A stretch of 31,906 bases of DNA from Owenia fusiformis. Its lineage: Eukaryota > Annelida > Polychaeta > Sabellida > Oweniidae. The notes under the pieces were generated by a model, which saw only the letters and a list, made by a program, of their open reading frames with translations, did no database searches and was not told the origin of the DNA. This document shows positions 18,338 through 29,279 of the stretch, piece by piece; the stretch's first letter is position 1, and every line of letters starts with the position of its first letter. The translations under genes were made by a program, and so were the position numbers. The stretch is taken from positions 1-31,906 of the forward strand of contig CAIIXF020000090.1 in assembly GCA_903813345.2 (NCBI GenBank). Direction: 5' to 3'.

Positions 18338-19146
18338 TAGCCTTGCCCAAGTCGGTCTCTTTTACTATCTGATTTCTATTATGACCGCCTTGTACAAAAG
18401 AGAAAGCCACGTGCTTTACCGACTCAATGTTTATGTCGGTAAAATTTGACCAATCAACGACGGCCCTGCAGCGCTAGCTCATTATTATGCACGGTCAAAA
18501 ACAAGTACACTTTTCGTCGGGACGTTTCACGAACAAATCTTGCATGAATTCATCATGAAAATACAAATATTTTATCAGATAAATATTAATCAGAGTTAAG
18601 TGGATGCTAGACATCGATCGGTAACCGGAGGTTAGAAGATTTCAACAATAAACGTTGAAACGATCGCTGAATTCAAATGAACATGTAGGCTGAGATTCAA
18701 TCACTGATCGACGACTACATGACCCGCTACATTGGACTAGGTCTTGCATTTTCATCGCTAGATCAGTTTTAAATCTATTGCATGATTTAATTTATATTAA
18801 TGACTCTTACATTCCCTATGTACATTTAATTACATAATATATTGTAACTCTAAAGAAACGATCGATCAGATCATTGAATTTCAAGTCGCAGACGGGAAGA
18901 TTGCTTTGCTGTGAAGCTCAACCTGATAACGTTTTGATTGGTCAATCAGCCTGAAGTCACACGTCGTGTCCACGCGTATATCTGTTAATCAATAAGGTTT
19001 CGCGATACCCCTGATAGCGTAGGTATTATGGAAATCTCGAAACCGTTGAATATCTCAGCATAATAGCAGCGGAGATGTATTGGATTGTACAAGGCGGTAA
19101 TAATTCAAGATCAGATAAGTAAAAAATACCGACTTGGGCAAGGCTA
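18338..19146. mobile_element. 809-bp TIR element with perfect 9-bp target duplication (MULE-like)
   Basis: The ends TAGCCTTGCCCAAGTCGGT and ACCGACTTGGGCAAGGCTA are exact inverted repeats. Similarity continues to a second exact block, ACCGCCTTGTACAA (18385-18398 against 19086-19099), giving arms of about 60 bp. AGTATCTGG flanks both sides (18329-18337, 19147-19155). Nine-base duplications and long TIRs fit Mutator-like elements. No transposase frame exists, so it is non-autonomous. Subterminal TTGACCAATCA and TGATTGGTCAA are also inverted. It interrupts the region between the large exon and the putative first exon of the Helentron gene. Confidence 0.88.
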
Positions 19147-19155
19147 AGTATCTGG

Positions 19156-20031
19156 TATTCAGAAGAATAAATAACACAAATAAATACATACCTCTCTAGA
19201 TCTCTCCCTCAGGGTATTGAAATAATTAGCCAGTTGGATGTATCAAATGCCCGTGACTGATTGGCTAACTCACTCCAACACACTTGAGGTCATATTCATA
19301 CACACATACAACAACACTGCACAGATACATACACAAATGACAATAAATGAACTAAAAGAGCATATGTACAACTTATTCAGTGCACTGGACTATTCAGGGA
19401 ATCCCAAGACAAATTGTTCCATCACTCATTTTAACAACATTCATACAAACTCAGTGGGAAACTTTCATCATGAATAAATAAATAAGCAGAATTGTATTTT
19501 GATTTATCCAGAAATTTTCGGAGCTCATGAGATTCAGAACTCTAAATTAACTAAGTTGTACACAGACATTTTCAGCCAAGTGTTCCTAAAGACCTGAAAA
19601 AGAAACTGCCACTCAGCTCAAACAGTGATCATACATGAGTTAAAAATATAGAGAACACATCCAACTCAACTTCTAGGTTATAGCACAAAAATCACCTTAC
19701 CTGATGTATCCAAAGCTCTTCATCTGGCTAGGTTTCATTAGCCAGGATGCCCAAATGGAATGTATACCTCAGTTCACTCAGATACATACCCACAAATGTT
19801 CATATGTCCTGAGACTTGCAACTCGAGCTGTCAAACTTTTGTAACTGAAACCTCAGACAGTGAAACTTGACTTTAAACATAATTTTCAGGCTCACAACAT
19901 CAAGGTAACAGCATACATACCCATTAGCTCTAGATGATGAAATATAACAAGAGTTATATAACACCGCTCTCCATCTAGGTTACATAAATCTAACAACATG
20001 GATGACCATTGTTGACTATTGTTTAGTTTAC
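19156..20031. other. Region with no firm gene; one possible micro-exon
   Basis: Most of this stretch looks non-coding. On the minus strand, CATCAG|GTAAGG (GT at 19699-19700) is a good donor. The 27 bp before it (19701-19727, preceded by CTAG) read PDEELWIHQ in a phase that could join both the 20032-20102 exon and the large exon at 18050. A longer reading is stopped by that same TAG. It is offered only as an alternative transcript structure. Confidence 0.2.
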
Positions 20032-20102
20032 CTTCTTTAGGTCTAACTTGGACCTCCTGACATACTCTCTCTTCCTCCATGCTTTGGGTTTTCTTGCCAT
20101 AG
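20032..20102 (-). CDS. Candidate first coding exon of the Helentron gene
   Basis: An acceptor-like tract, TTATTTTTATTTACACAG (from 20103), precedes CT ATG GCA, and the frame MARKPKAWRKREYVRRSKLD, then LKK, ends at AAG|GTAAAC (GT at 20030-20031). The 23 codons end in phase 0, the phase needed by the large exon at 18050. The strongly basic composition resembles the basic start of that exon (GRRKKRK). A 5' untranslated exon would lie further right. The alternative is an exon of an unrelated minus-strand gene or chance. There is no direct evidence of splicing. Confidence 0.4.
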
Positions 20103-20784
20103 CTGTGTAAATAAAAATAAATAATCAAGACAACAAATATACATTTTCTATGACATATGCCACATTAATTAAACAACAGAAATTAACTTCTTGTATCATG
20201 TATGAAAAAGTGCTGGAGTGTTATGCTATTTTTCATTCTATGTGCTTTTATTTCATCTAACATCAAATGTATCAATTCAGGCAATTTAAGTATAAAATAA
20301 AATTTAGCCAAATGAATTGTAAATAAAATTTTAATCCATCTTATTGTTACATTGTCATACTTAATTAGTCAAACCATGATTGAGTATATGGTTCGTACTT
20401 AATATGAATGAGTATTCAATAAATCATGCTTGGAGGACACCATAATTATGCTTAAAATTCAAAATTTTAATTCTAAATATTTCATTTGAGATTCTGTTAA
20501 AAATTCAAATTATATATGGAGCGCTTTATAAACATTTAACTTTACTATTGTATTTATGGTATGAGATATTAAAGTGTATTTCTATTAGGCATATATCATA
20601 GAAGTTGTATCTTTTAATACATAAATGAAATGTTACGTAAAACCATAGCACAGTAGATAGTGTATCCAATTTCAAACATTTATCCTTTGATTATTGAGTG
20701 TTATCAAAATATAGTTGTGAATTTCATGACAATATATCATTACGAAAGAAAGTTTGATACAACAGTAATTGAGCTTGTATTTCC
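20103..20784. other. AT-rich region, nothing recognised
   Basis: No frame, repeat or TIR pair that I can support. If the Helentron reading is right, the 5' terminus of the element and its promoter would lie here or a little further right. Confidence 0.4.
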
Positions 20785-20940
20785 AAATGCAACTTTAGGC
20801 TGTCGTCTACTGGATTAACTTAATGTTTTATGGGCAACTCATTTAAATATAAATATTAAATACCACTTTTTCATACATAATTAAATGAGTTGGAGATAAT
20901 TGTAGGTTAATCCAGTAGCTAACAGCTATAAGTTGCATTT
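20785..20940. mobile_element. 156-bp near-palindromic MITE
   Basis: The two halves are inverted copies. AAATGCAACTTTAGGCTGT on the left answers AAATGCAACTTATAGCTGT (reverse complement of the right end), with shared CTACTGGATTAAC and CAACTCATTTAA further in. The arms are about 65 bp, leaving almost no loop. No coding capacity and no certain target duplication. Confidence 0.7.
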
Positions 20941-20970
20941 ACTAATATAAACTCAGCCAATCAAGTAATA

Positions 20971-21443
20971 TGTTAACTTTAAAGTGAACAATTTATTACA
21001 ATGTCTAATACCAAATTGATGAGACCGTAGAAAAATAAAATGTACATTTAATACTGTTATTAAGGAATCCTGAAAAAATTAGGTTTATGTTTAGGTGGTT
21101 GGACCTAAAAATATACCACTATGGGCAAAATATTGTTAGGGGGCTATAGCCAAAACCAATAATAGACACCAGCATCAAAGATATCACAGATTGAAGTACA
21201 TAACACATGAAAGGCAAAAGAGGAACAAGCAAGAGCATAATTCTGTCTAAAGTAGAAGAAGAAGGCAATAGTTGAAAGAGTAACAGAAGGAATATATAAG
21301 CGCAAAGGCCAAAGGGAAGGGTGACTACAAACTCTAAAGAAACCCAACAAGAAAAGCAAACTGTAAGTGTAAATCTGTCATAAGAAAAGTAGACCCTATA
21401 TATCCCAAAACCATGATCTAACGTGAAAAGAAACAATGTCTAA
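20971..21443 (-). mobile_element. Possible solo LTR (weak)
   Basis: On the minus strand a purine run, GGAGGGGGG, is followed by TGTTAGACATTG, as at a polypurine tract/3' LTR junction. A TAACA about 470 bp on (20971-20975) could end an LTR starting TGTTA. No second LTR, primer site, pol frame or target duplication was found in the window. The hydrophobic 105-codon frame here is not recognised. Confidence 0.2.
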
Positions 21444-21459
21444 CACCCCCCTCCAATCG

Positions 21460-22860
21460 AGAACCAATATCACAATCCAGGACCAGAACACCAAGGGACA
21501 TTTGATTCATACTGAAGTCTGAATACATGTTGAAGAAAAAATTGAAAAATGTATAACCAATACTCATAACATCAAAAATAGTTACTAGTACTCATAAAAG
21601 ATAGAGTATTCAGTCTCAAATGATGTGTGATAGATAAAATCCAGTCTCGAAGTCCATAGGCAATTCAGAGGGTCAACATCTGTTCGCAAAGCAGTCATCA
21701 TAATTCATAAAACACAACAATTCACAATGGTCATCAGGAGAAAACTATGGCTGGTTTCAATCCTTATTTCTCAACCATTAATGCCATAGCCGGGATCCAC
21801 CTCAAAAGGTGCCAAGTGAAAAAATTGTGAGTTCATTGCCAATTTATTATACCATTCCTACATCCTTCAGCATCTCAAGTGGAAAAACTTGAAATTTTAA
21901 AATTAATGACTTGTACTTTTCAGCAAAGCCCAGAAAGGATTTCTTAAGTTTTTTACAAGTATAACCTTGACCTTACAGCTTGATCACTAAAATATGGTGT
22001 CTTGATTTGAAATCTAGATATTTTGAACACCCCTGCAATATCTAATAAGCTGGGATACATAAACCCCATATGCTGGGTTTAGTGGAATATTGCTATCCAA
22101 ATGTGGAAAATTAACAATGTAAAAATTAAAGTCATCTCTTTTGTAATATAATTTAAAATATATACTGTTGTCTCATTCAATGTTAATAAGAATATCAAGA
22201 TAACATGCACTCATATCAAAGGAAGTATTTTGATTTGACAACTGGAATGATACAAGTCTAAAATTAAGAAAAAATGGAATCAGAGCAAAAAGAAGTTGAG
22301 CACAGTGCACAAAAAGCAAACTAAACTGTCAAAAAGGAAAAGGAAGCATAAGCAATGAACCAAACTTCATGACATTTGTCATGGAAGGAAAGTCAACAAA
22401 GAAAGCTTCAAAACCAAGAAAAAATTTGTAGCCAGAAACATATTTGAATTAGTAGATTTGTTTTTTGGAGAGAAGATTTTGTAATGATAATCCAGTATGT
22501 CTAATTATTTATGCAAATTCAAATAAACATTACTCAAACTTTCAAATCAATCTGTGGAGCATTGTGCCAACAAGACCATTCAGACAAGTTGGCCATTTTG
22601 CTATAGATTTTAATAAAAAAAAATTAGGAAAAGAAAATCTAGGATGACTACCTTAAATTTGACCAAGCATGCCCAAATATTAATAGCTCAATACACCTTG
22701 AAAACATTACTGAAAAGTTCAATCCATCTAGTGACAATAATTTGCAATGGAATATCAAAAATGGTTACTCTACAATGAAACAAACATGTTCAACATGTCC
22801 ACACCAATAGGTTATCTTAATGGTTTTTCATCTGGAATCCCTGAAACTAATTGGTTAAAG
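21460..22860. other. Long stretch with no recognised feature
   Basis: There are only short AT-rich frames, with no TIR pairs, tandem repeats or splice-framed coding blocks that I can support. Confidence 0.4.
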
Positions 22861-22869
22861 AGACAAAAA

Positions 22870-23770
22870 CGTGGGACAAACATTTAAAAAAATAGCCACT
22901 TTAACATTCACCCAGAATGTCCAAAAACTAATCAGTTTGAGATTTTCATACACTTATCCCAGCAAATTAAAAATTAAACGGTTTGTCTGGAAGTGCATAC
23001 ATAAGATATTAGACGAAAAAAACAAAATGGCCACCTTAACATTTACCATGCTCAAAATTAATCAGCGAGATTTTCATCATCGTTGCTGAAAATATGAAAT
23101 CGATCTGCCAAATGGTTCCCCAGATACATGTTGATAAGACTTTACTGAGAAGATTTTAAAACAACAATACCCCCTTAACATTGACCCATAATGGCCAAAA
23201 CCTAATCAGTTCAAATTGCATTCTGAGAATCATTCCGTGAAACGATTAGTCTGAAAACGCAGACAAGCCTTTACAGACAAGATTTGAGGACTGAAAATCA
23301 AAAATGGCCTTCTTAAAATTGACTCAGAATGCCCAGAAACTTATCAGTTCAAGATTTTCATACAAAGAGTCATTCCTGGAAATTTGAAACTGATCTGTGA
23401 AGCAGTTCAGCTGGAAACGTGTAGACAAGACCTTACAGACATGATTTTAGGACAGAAAAATCCAAAAGGGCCACCAAAACCTAGTTTGAGATTCTCATAC
23501 TAAGAATCATCCCTGAAAATTTGAAAGTAATCCATTAAAAGATTTCTATCCAGATTACTATAAGACTATACAGACATGATTTTATGAAGGAAAATCAAAA
23601 ATGGCAACCTTAAAACATTAACCCAGAAGGCCTAAAAACAAATCAGTTTAATATTTTCATACAAATGAAAATTCGAAATCAATCCGTCAAATATTTTGCA
23701 TGGAAACTCATAGACAAGACTTTACAGACAGGATTTTACAACGAAAACAACAAAATGGCCAACAATAATA
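22870..23770. repeat. Diverged tandem array, units of about 140-160 bp
   Basis: Five to six units share a core like AAAATGGCCACCTTAACATT, then ACCCAGAATGCCCAAAAACT, AATCAGTTTGAGATTTTCAT and, before the next unit, AGACTTTACAGACA.GATTTT. The ATGGCC words recur near 23026, 23190, 23304, 23466, 23602 and 23753. The units differ considerably, so this is an old array. Not coding. Confidence 0.75.
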
Positions 23771-23934
23771 AAAAAAAAACGGACAGAAGTTTTTTTAATT
23801 TATAATTGTAACAAAATTATCACATAAAACTACAGTGAAACTGACATAAGTTTCACAATACATGACACCTGAATATTTTTAAAATTTTAAAGCTACTAAA
23901 TAGGTAATTTATACTACTATGTGGTGAGAATATG

Positions 23935-24470
23935 AAAAGTTTGTTTCATCAGTCAATCTGACTAGAGGGAACAGGTGTTAATGTTCATTCATACATAAAT
24001 TCACACCAACAGTTAGCTCAACTGTCCTTAGTAAACCAGAGCAGGTGATCACCTCTGCAACTGAAAGCTCAATGATTCATGAATGAATGATTAAGGCATC
24101 AGGGCCTAGCTGAGTGTGCTCTTGACTGGTTGGTCAACTTGACAACTCCCAAAAAAGTAGTTTCATTAGTCAATAATTAGCTCAACTGTCCTTAAGAAAC
24201 CAGAGTGGGTGATAACCTCTGCAACTGAAAGCTCAGATAGATTCATGAATGAATAAAGAATGTATAAATGCAAGGTAGTTCACACGTCCTGACTCACAAC
24301 CACATGGTTATGACATCAGTGCCTAGACCGGTCAGCCAACTTGACAACTTCAAAAAAAGTTGTTCAGCACTCAATCTGACTAGAGGAAACAGGTGTTAAT
24401 GCTCAGACAGACTAGAGGTACATTCATACCTGTACATACATACATGCACACACACAACTAGCTTAATGAC
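23935..24470. repeat. Two older copies of the 267-bp repeat family
   Basis: These segments share with the 26561-27361 array the words CAACTTGACAAC, TCTGACTAGAGG.AACAGGTGTTA, TTAGCTCAACTGTCCTTA and ATTCATGAATGAAT, in the same order. They are diverged from that array and from each other, with indels, so they predate the recent triplication. Confidence 0.7.
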
Positions 24471-24720
24471 ATTATTTAGACAAACAAATTAGGCCAAATG
24501 CTCAACATTTTTGGGAAGGTGGAATATGAAAACTAAAGATAAAGCAAAGATAAAGACCCAAGTTTTGCCAATGGCCAAAGGATTAAAACTAACCAAAAAG
24601 ACCAAGTGCTCAACAATTTGGGAAAGTGGAAATAAGAGCACTTAAGTTTAAATGGAGATTAAGGTTCTTAAACCTGAAATAAAAATAAAAAAAATGGCAA
24701 GACTCTTTAGTGTTCTAAAG
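24430..24720. repeat. Left copy of a long-range direct duplication
   Basis: TTTAGACAAACAAAT, GGAAGGTGG, AACTAAAGATAAA, GGGAAAGTGG and AGCACTTAAGTTTAAA occur here and, in the same order and strand, at 27575-27860. With the adjoining 267-family units, the duplicated block is about 450 bp long and 3.1 kb apart. Confidence 0.75.
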
Positions 24721-26560
24721 AATTTTTAAAAAATGTGAAGCAATCAATCCATCGAGTAATGTTCATGGAAATGCACAGAAAATACTTTTAAGACAAGAAC
24801 ATGGGATTGAAAATCCAAAATTGTTTCTGTACATAGAAATTACACATCGCACAAATCTGGGGAAATTAGCGTAACATTATGGCGTTAAAATACCAAAACA
24901 AAACAATGGGCAGTGTATGGCGCAAATAGCTATATAACATCAAAAACGATGAGTTGTACATATTGTGCAATTAATTTTTATTCAAATCATACCTTAATTA
25001 GAAGGTTAAAAAAACATTAACATTTTGCTCATCCCCTTTGCCTTCAAAGCCTTACACAATTTTGAAAATATTAAGAGCATTCAAGTAAGAAATTTTGAAT
25101 TGCAGCCATCACACAATTATGAGGTAATGAATGCACATGGTCCATTGAACAAAATGTGAAATGTTAGTGGTGTTCTGTTATTATTTTAAAAGTAATCCCA
25201 ATTTTAACAAACAGTGGAAAGGTAAAGTGTTACGTCTTACAACGTATTTGACGATGTCAGGATATATTTAACTTTAAAAATGTGACATAAAACTTTTCAA
25301 GGAAACATAGTATCACTGAGATGTGCATTAAAAATACTTTAAAATGATGTATGAAACACATGGTTGGTGTTTTTAATAAGGCGGGGACTAACGCTTGAAG
25401 GTAACATTAGCCCATATTTCTCGAATTGTCCCCGGGTCCGTGCACGTCATAAATGGAAAAATGTTGGACATTATGTAACTTAACTGGACTACCAACTATG
25501 ACATATTGTGTGAGCCTTCTAACATTGAAAGATGTCAACTATGATAGATTGGAGAATAAATTTGTAGTATGGCGAAAAAGCTACAAGCCCACCCACAGTG
25601 CACAAGAAACCCAGTCTGCAAGGAAAAATTAGGATGGTCGGATATATCGTTCAAAATAGATAAAATTATGCTCATCTGGCAACTTCTATCATTGAACATG
25701 GATAATATGTATGAACTTATTGCTATAATGTGAATATTAGCTCATTAGGTTCCATGCATTATCACCAATAGGGAACTGTATGAAAATCACTGAAAACCAT
25801 GGCATTCAAAATATATCATCCAAATTAACATGGAATTGAAACATAAGGGCAGTAATGTATGATAAAACTATTTGGAGATGGCGATTACAATGCATGACAT
25901 ACACCAACATCCGACTATATAAGAGCATTATAGAATTCTGTAAGCCTTGCATTTGTTTGGTAATGGTGTCTAATGATTGGGAACTCGTCAGAAGTGGCTA
26001 AACTATGATGCTACTCCTCACGGGAGAGGGAAACCTAAATGCCATTAAGTCTAAGTGGGGAACATTACATGACCAGTACAACAAAAGTTAATGTAATACG
26101 CGCGAGATTGAAACTGACACCAAAAAGGGATATAATCAAAATTTTCAAGCACTGATGGTATTCCAAATAACAGCTCAAACAAAACCAAATTAGAGATCTA
26201 ATTTGGGAAAGATCAAATATTAAAAACCGAAAGTTATGTAGTAATCGCAAAGGCAATTCATGCAATAGACTTCATAATTATAAGGTCATACTTGCAATTT
26301 TGTAAATATTCATGCAGTAATGTCATGTGGGCTAATGATGAGACATTCAGGTAGCGCAGTACATTCATATATCATCTGCATTTTGCTTATCTGGCTGACA
26401 TGCTCCCATCGGCCTTGGGGAAGATGGAACATGGAAAATGAAGCTTTTGTACATATACTGTTTTAATTTTTGTCATTAAAACTTCAATGTTATTGCATAT
26501 TATAATTATGTACTCTCCAATTATCTGTGGAGGTAATAAAGATATATAAACATAACAAAA
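24721..26560. other. Long stretch with no recognised feature
   Basis: Less repetitive than its flanks and bracketed by members of the same repeat families. No coding block, TIR pair or RNA gene that I can support. Confidence 0.4.
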
Positions 26561-27361
26561 ATGAATAAACGCAAGGGAGCTCACACATTTCATTCTTATG
26601 CCCTTATGGTCGCTGAGATGTCTTGCTCAAGTTCTAGACCTGTCAGCCAACTTGACAACCCCAAAAAAGGTTGATTTATCAGTCAATCGGATTAGAGGGA
26701 ATAGGTGTTACAGTCAGACACACTAAAGGTACATTCATACAATTATTCACACACATAATTAGCTCAACTGTTCTTAAGAACACAGAGTGAGTGATTACAG
26801 ACAGAGAGTTCGGACAGAGACTCATAAATGAATAAATGCAAGAGAGCTCACACATTTCAGTCTTATGCCCTTATGGTCGCTGAGATGTCTTGCTCAAGTT
26901 CTAGACCTGTCAGCCAACTTGACAACCCCAAAAAAGGTTGATTTATCAGTCAATCGGATTAGAGGGAATAGGTGTTACAGTCAGACACCCTAAAGGTACA
27001 TTCATACAATTATTCACACACATAATTAGCTCAACTGTTCTTAAGAACACAGAGTGAGTGATTACAGACAGAGAGTTCGGACAGAGACTCATAAATGAAT
27101 AAATGCAAGAGAGCTCACACATTTCATTCTTATGCCCTTATGGTCGCTGAGATGTCTTGCTCAAGTTCTAGACCTGTCAGCCAACTTGACAACCCCAAAA
27201 AAGGTTGATTTATCAGTCAATCGGATTAGAGGGAATAGGTGTTACAGTCAGACACACTAAAGGTACATTCATACAATTATTCACACACATAATTAGCTCA
27301 ACTGTTCTTAAAAACACAGAGTGAGTGATTACAGACAGAGAGTTCGGACAGAGACTCATAA
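26561..27361. repeat. Three near-identical 267-bp tandem units
   Basis: Units start at 26561, 26828 and 27095 with ATGAATAAA(C/T)GCAAG. They differ by only a few bases (for example CATTCTT or CAGTCTT, CACACT or CACCCT, TTAAGAAC or TTAAAAAC). The spacing is exactly 267 bp both times. The similarity implies recent tandem duplication, or an assembly-sensitive array whose true copy number could be larger. Confidence 0.95.
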
Positions 27362-27860
27362 ATGAATAAATGCAAGAGAGCTCACCAACCCAAACGACCT
27401 CATGGTTACAGCATCAGCACCTAACAAAGTGTGATCATGATCTAGACAGGTCAGCATACTTGACAACACCAAAAAAAGGTTGTATCATAGGTCAATTTGA
27501 TTAGAAGAAACAGGTGTTAGCTCAGACACACCAAAGGTACATTCATCATACATTCAAACACACAATTAGCTCACTGACAATATTTAGACAAACAAATAAG
27601 ACTTAATAATTTTTGGAAGGTGGGATTTTGAGAACTAAAGATAAATGAAACAAAGATAAAGACCCCAATATTGTCAATTATAACAAAAAAAACACAACTA
27701 ACCAATGAGACCAAGTGGGCTACAACTTGGGAAAGTGGGAATAAAAGCACTTAAGTTTAAACAGAGATCAAGGCTCCTATACTCCAAATAAAGAAAAAAT
27801 GTAGGGTATAGTAACAAATAAATATTGTTGTACGATGGCAAGTCTTTTTGGTGTTCTCTT
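27362..27860. repeat. Diverged fourth 267-family unit plus right copy of the long-range duplication
   Basis: After 27362 the array changes to a diverged unit (AAAAAAAGGTTGTATCATAGG, CAGGTGTTAGCTCAGACACA), followed from 27575 by the block also seen at 24430-24720. This join is the same as in the left cluster, showing that the unit and the following block were duplicated together. Confidence 0.75.
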
Positions 27861-28700
27861 ATCATTAGTATTTAAGGACAATTCTGCATTCAATGTAAAA
27901 GGATATTCTGTCATCCAAAACCCCTACCTGTGTAAATACTTCATAAGACACATAAATTCAAAGCAAAACTATTCTATTTGTAAATCTGATGTATGTGGCT
28001 AGAAAATAGAATTTAAAATGGTAACTGAAACACTACTGACAACTGTATGTTTATATAACTCATTTGAGTAATGTGTTGGCAGAATTCTCCATACAAAACT
28101 AAATAAAAAAATTCTGAAGAAAAGTTCTGAACAGAAGTGAATAGCTTCTATAATATTTGGTATTACTTGGTATTCATTAACATCATTTATGAGAATTATG
28201 CCCATCATGTCCAATCAAATAGCAGGATATGATCTCTGAGCCATGCATGTGCAAAGAAAAATTTGAAATTGTCGAAATGGCAGTTTATTTCAGTTCAACA
28301 TCAGATACTATTTTGGTTTTGCCATCCAAACTTGTAAAGAACAATCATACAACATGAAAATTCTGAGATCAATATCAATGGCAAATGAGGCCTGGTTATA
28401 AAATTGGTTATCGAATGTGACAGTACCAACTCTCATCTTTGGGAAAACTCCATTATTTTTATTTGAATGTATTAAGACAGCATTTCAGAATTTAAATCTC
28501 AATGTAATATGCTGCAGTGGGCTTTCATGACCAATATGCCTGATATGAAAGGAAGATCAGTTAAATAAGAATTGTACTTTTATATACTTGTTGAAATATA
28601 ATATGTTTGGGACTGAAAAATAAAATTCTCTGTGCATTGTGCCTATTGACACTGTATGGTTAAGATGGGCTTCATTATAGCTTAACAAGCAAATAGAGCG
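27861..28700. other. No recognised gene
   Basis: AT-rich sequence with only short frames lacking family signatures or splice context. Confidence 0.4.
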
Positions 28701-28799
28701 CGACAATCTTGCCTCACATGGCCATCTTACCCTAGGTTCCACTTATAAGGTTAACATTAAGCATTGAGGTAATAATTTCTGAAGACAAAGACCAATTAT

Positions 28800-28990
28800 A
28801 TGTTAATGATATAGTATTTCTCTGTGAATCGCCAAATCCATACTTTAGTCTGTAGTCAGAATCAAAGTCAAACATCCTCCACAAGCTTTTAGATGTGGAA
28901 GCATCTTTGATTTCCATTTGGTTTTCAACTTGTACCACCGTGAGGAAGTAGGGTAATGCATGAAGTGCAAAGAGAACACTAATATTGCAT
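28800..28990 (-). other. Possible coding exon, unidentified
   Basis: The minus strand is open and reads VLFALHALPYFLTVVQVENQ, MEIKDASTSKSLWRMFDFDS and DYRLKYGFGDSQRN. The composition (balanced charge, Trp, repeated Asp/Tyr) is more protein-like than the surrounding frames, and the first part could be a membrane segment. I do not recognise it and found no convincing splice sites or start. It could equally be chance. Confidence 0.2.
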
Positions 28991-29049
28991 AGTTAATTGT
29001 TATAATATATCAAAGGAATGTAGAATCAGGACAATGAAATTTTTAGTGA

Positions 29050-29240
29050 TTATTATAATTGATAGATAGATTTTTATTGATTTAAATATGAACACTGCAT
29101 GAAACAAATATAATTCTCCTGGAGATATAAGTGGCCCATTCTGGCCTGAACCCAAGAATCTTGTGCCCATGGCCTGGCCTGTGAGGTCAATACCCAAGGG
29201 TGCCTGACCCAGCCCTTTTAATTTCTGGCAATATTGCAGT
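29050..29240 (-). other. Possible 3' end of a transcript or non-LTR retroelement
   Basis: The minus strand shows a GC-richer stretch (GGGCTGGGTCAGGCACCC, CAGGCCAGGCCATGGGCACA) followed by AATCAATAAAAATCTATCTA, that is a near-polyadenylation signal and short ATCT repeats. Tails of this form are common at the 3' ends of CR1/RTE-type retroelements. No reverse transcriptase remains are present to confirm it. Confidence 0.25.
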
Positions 29241-29279
29241 AATCTGCTTGAAATGAATAAACACAAGAAGCTCACACTG

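Larger units (their letters stand above)
8351..20102 (-). mobile_element. Autonomous Helentron (Helitron2-class) transposon, ends not defined
   Basis: The element is defined by its giant Rep-helicase-endonuclease gene (8457-18050) and, tentatively, a 5' exon at 20032-20102. Helentrons are rolling-circle transposons that differ from canonical Helitrons by an APE-like endonuclease fused after the helicase. Their termini are short and subtle, and I could not fix either end here. The limits given are only the outermost segments I attribute to it. The left side is confused by a tandem duplication, minisatellite and nested elements; the right side contains an inserted 809-bp element. The long unbroken frame suggests recent activity. 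Confidence 0.6.

Noticed and set aside
21119-21436. 105-codon hydrophobic minus-strand frame as a membrane protein gene
   Set aside because: There is no recognisable family and a premature start context, and it overlaps a possible LTR. The composition is explained by T-rich DNA.
26561-27361. CRISPR-like array
   Set aside because: The whole 267-bp unit repeats, with no short conserved repeat alternating with unique spacers, and the genome is eukaryotic.
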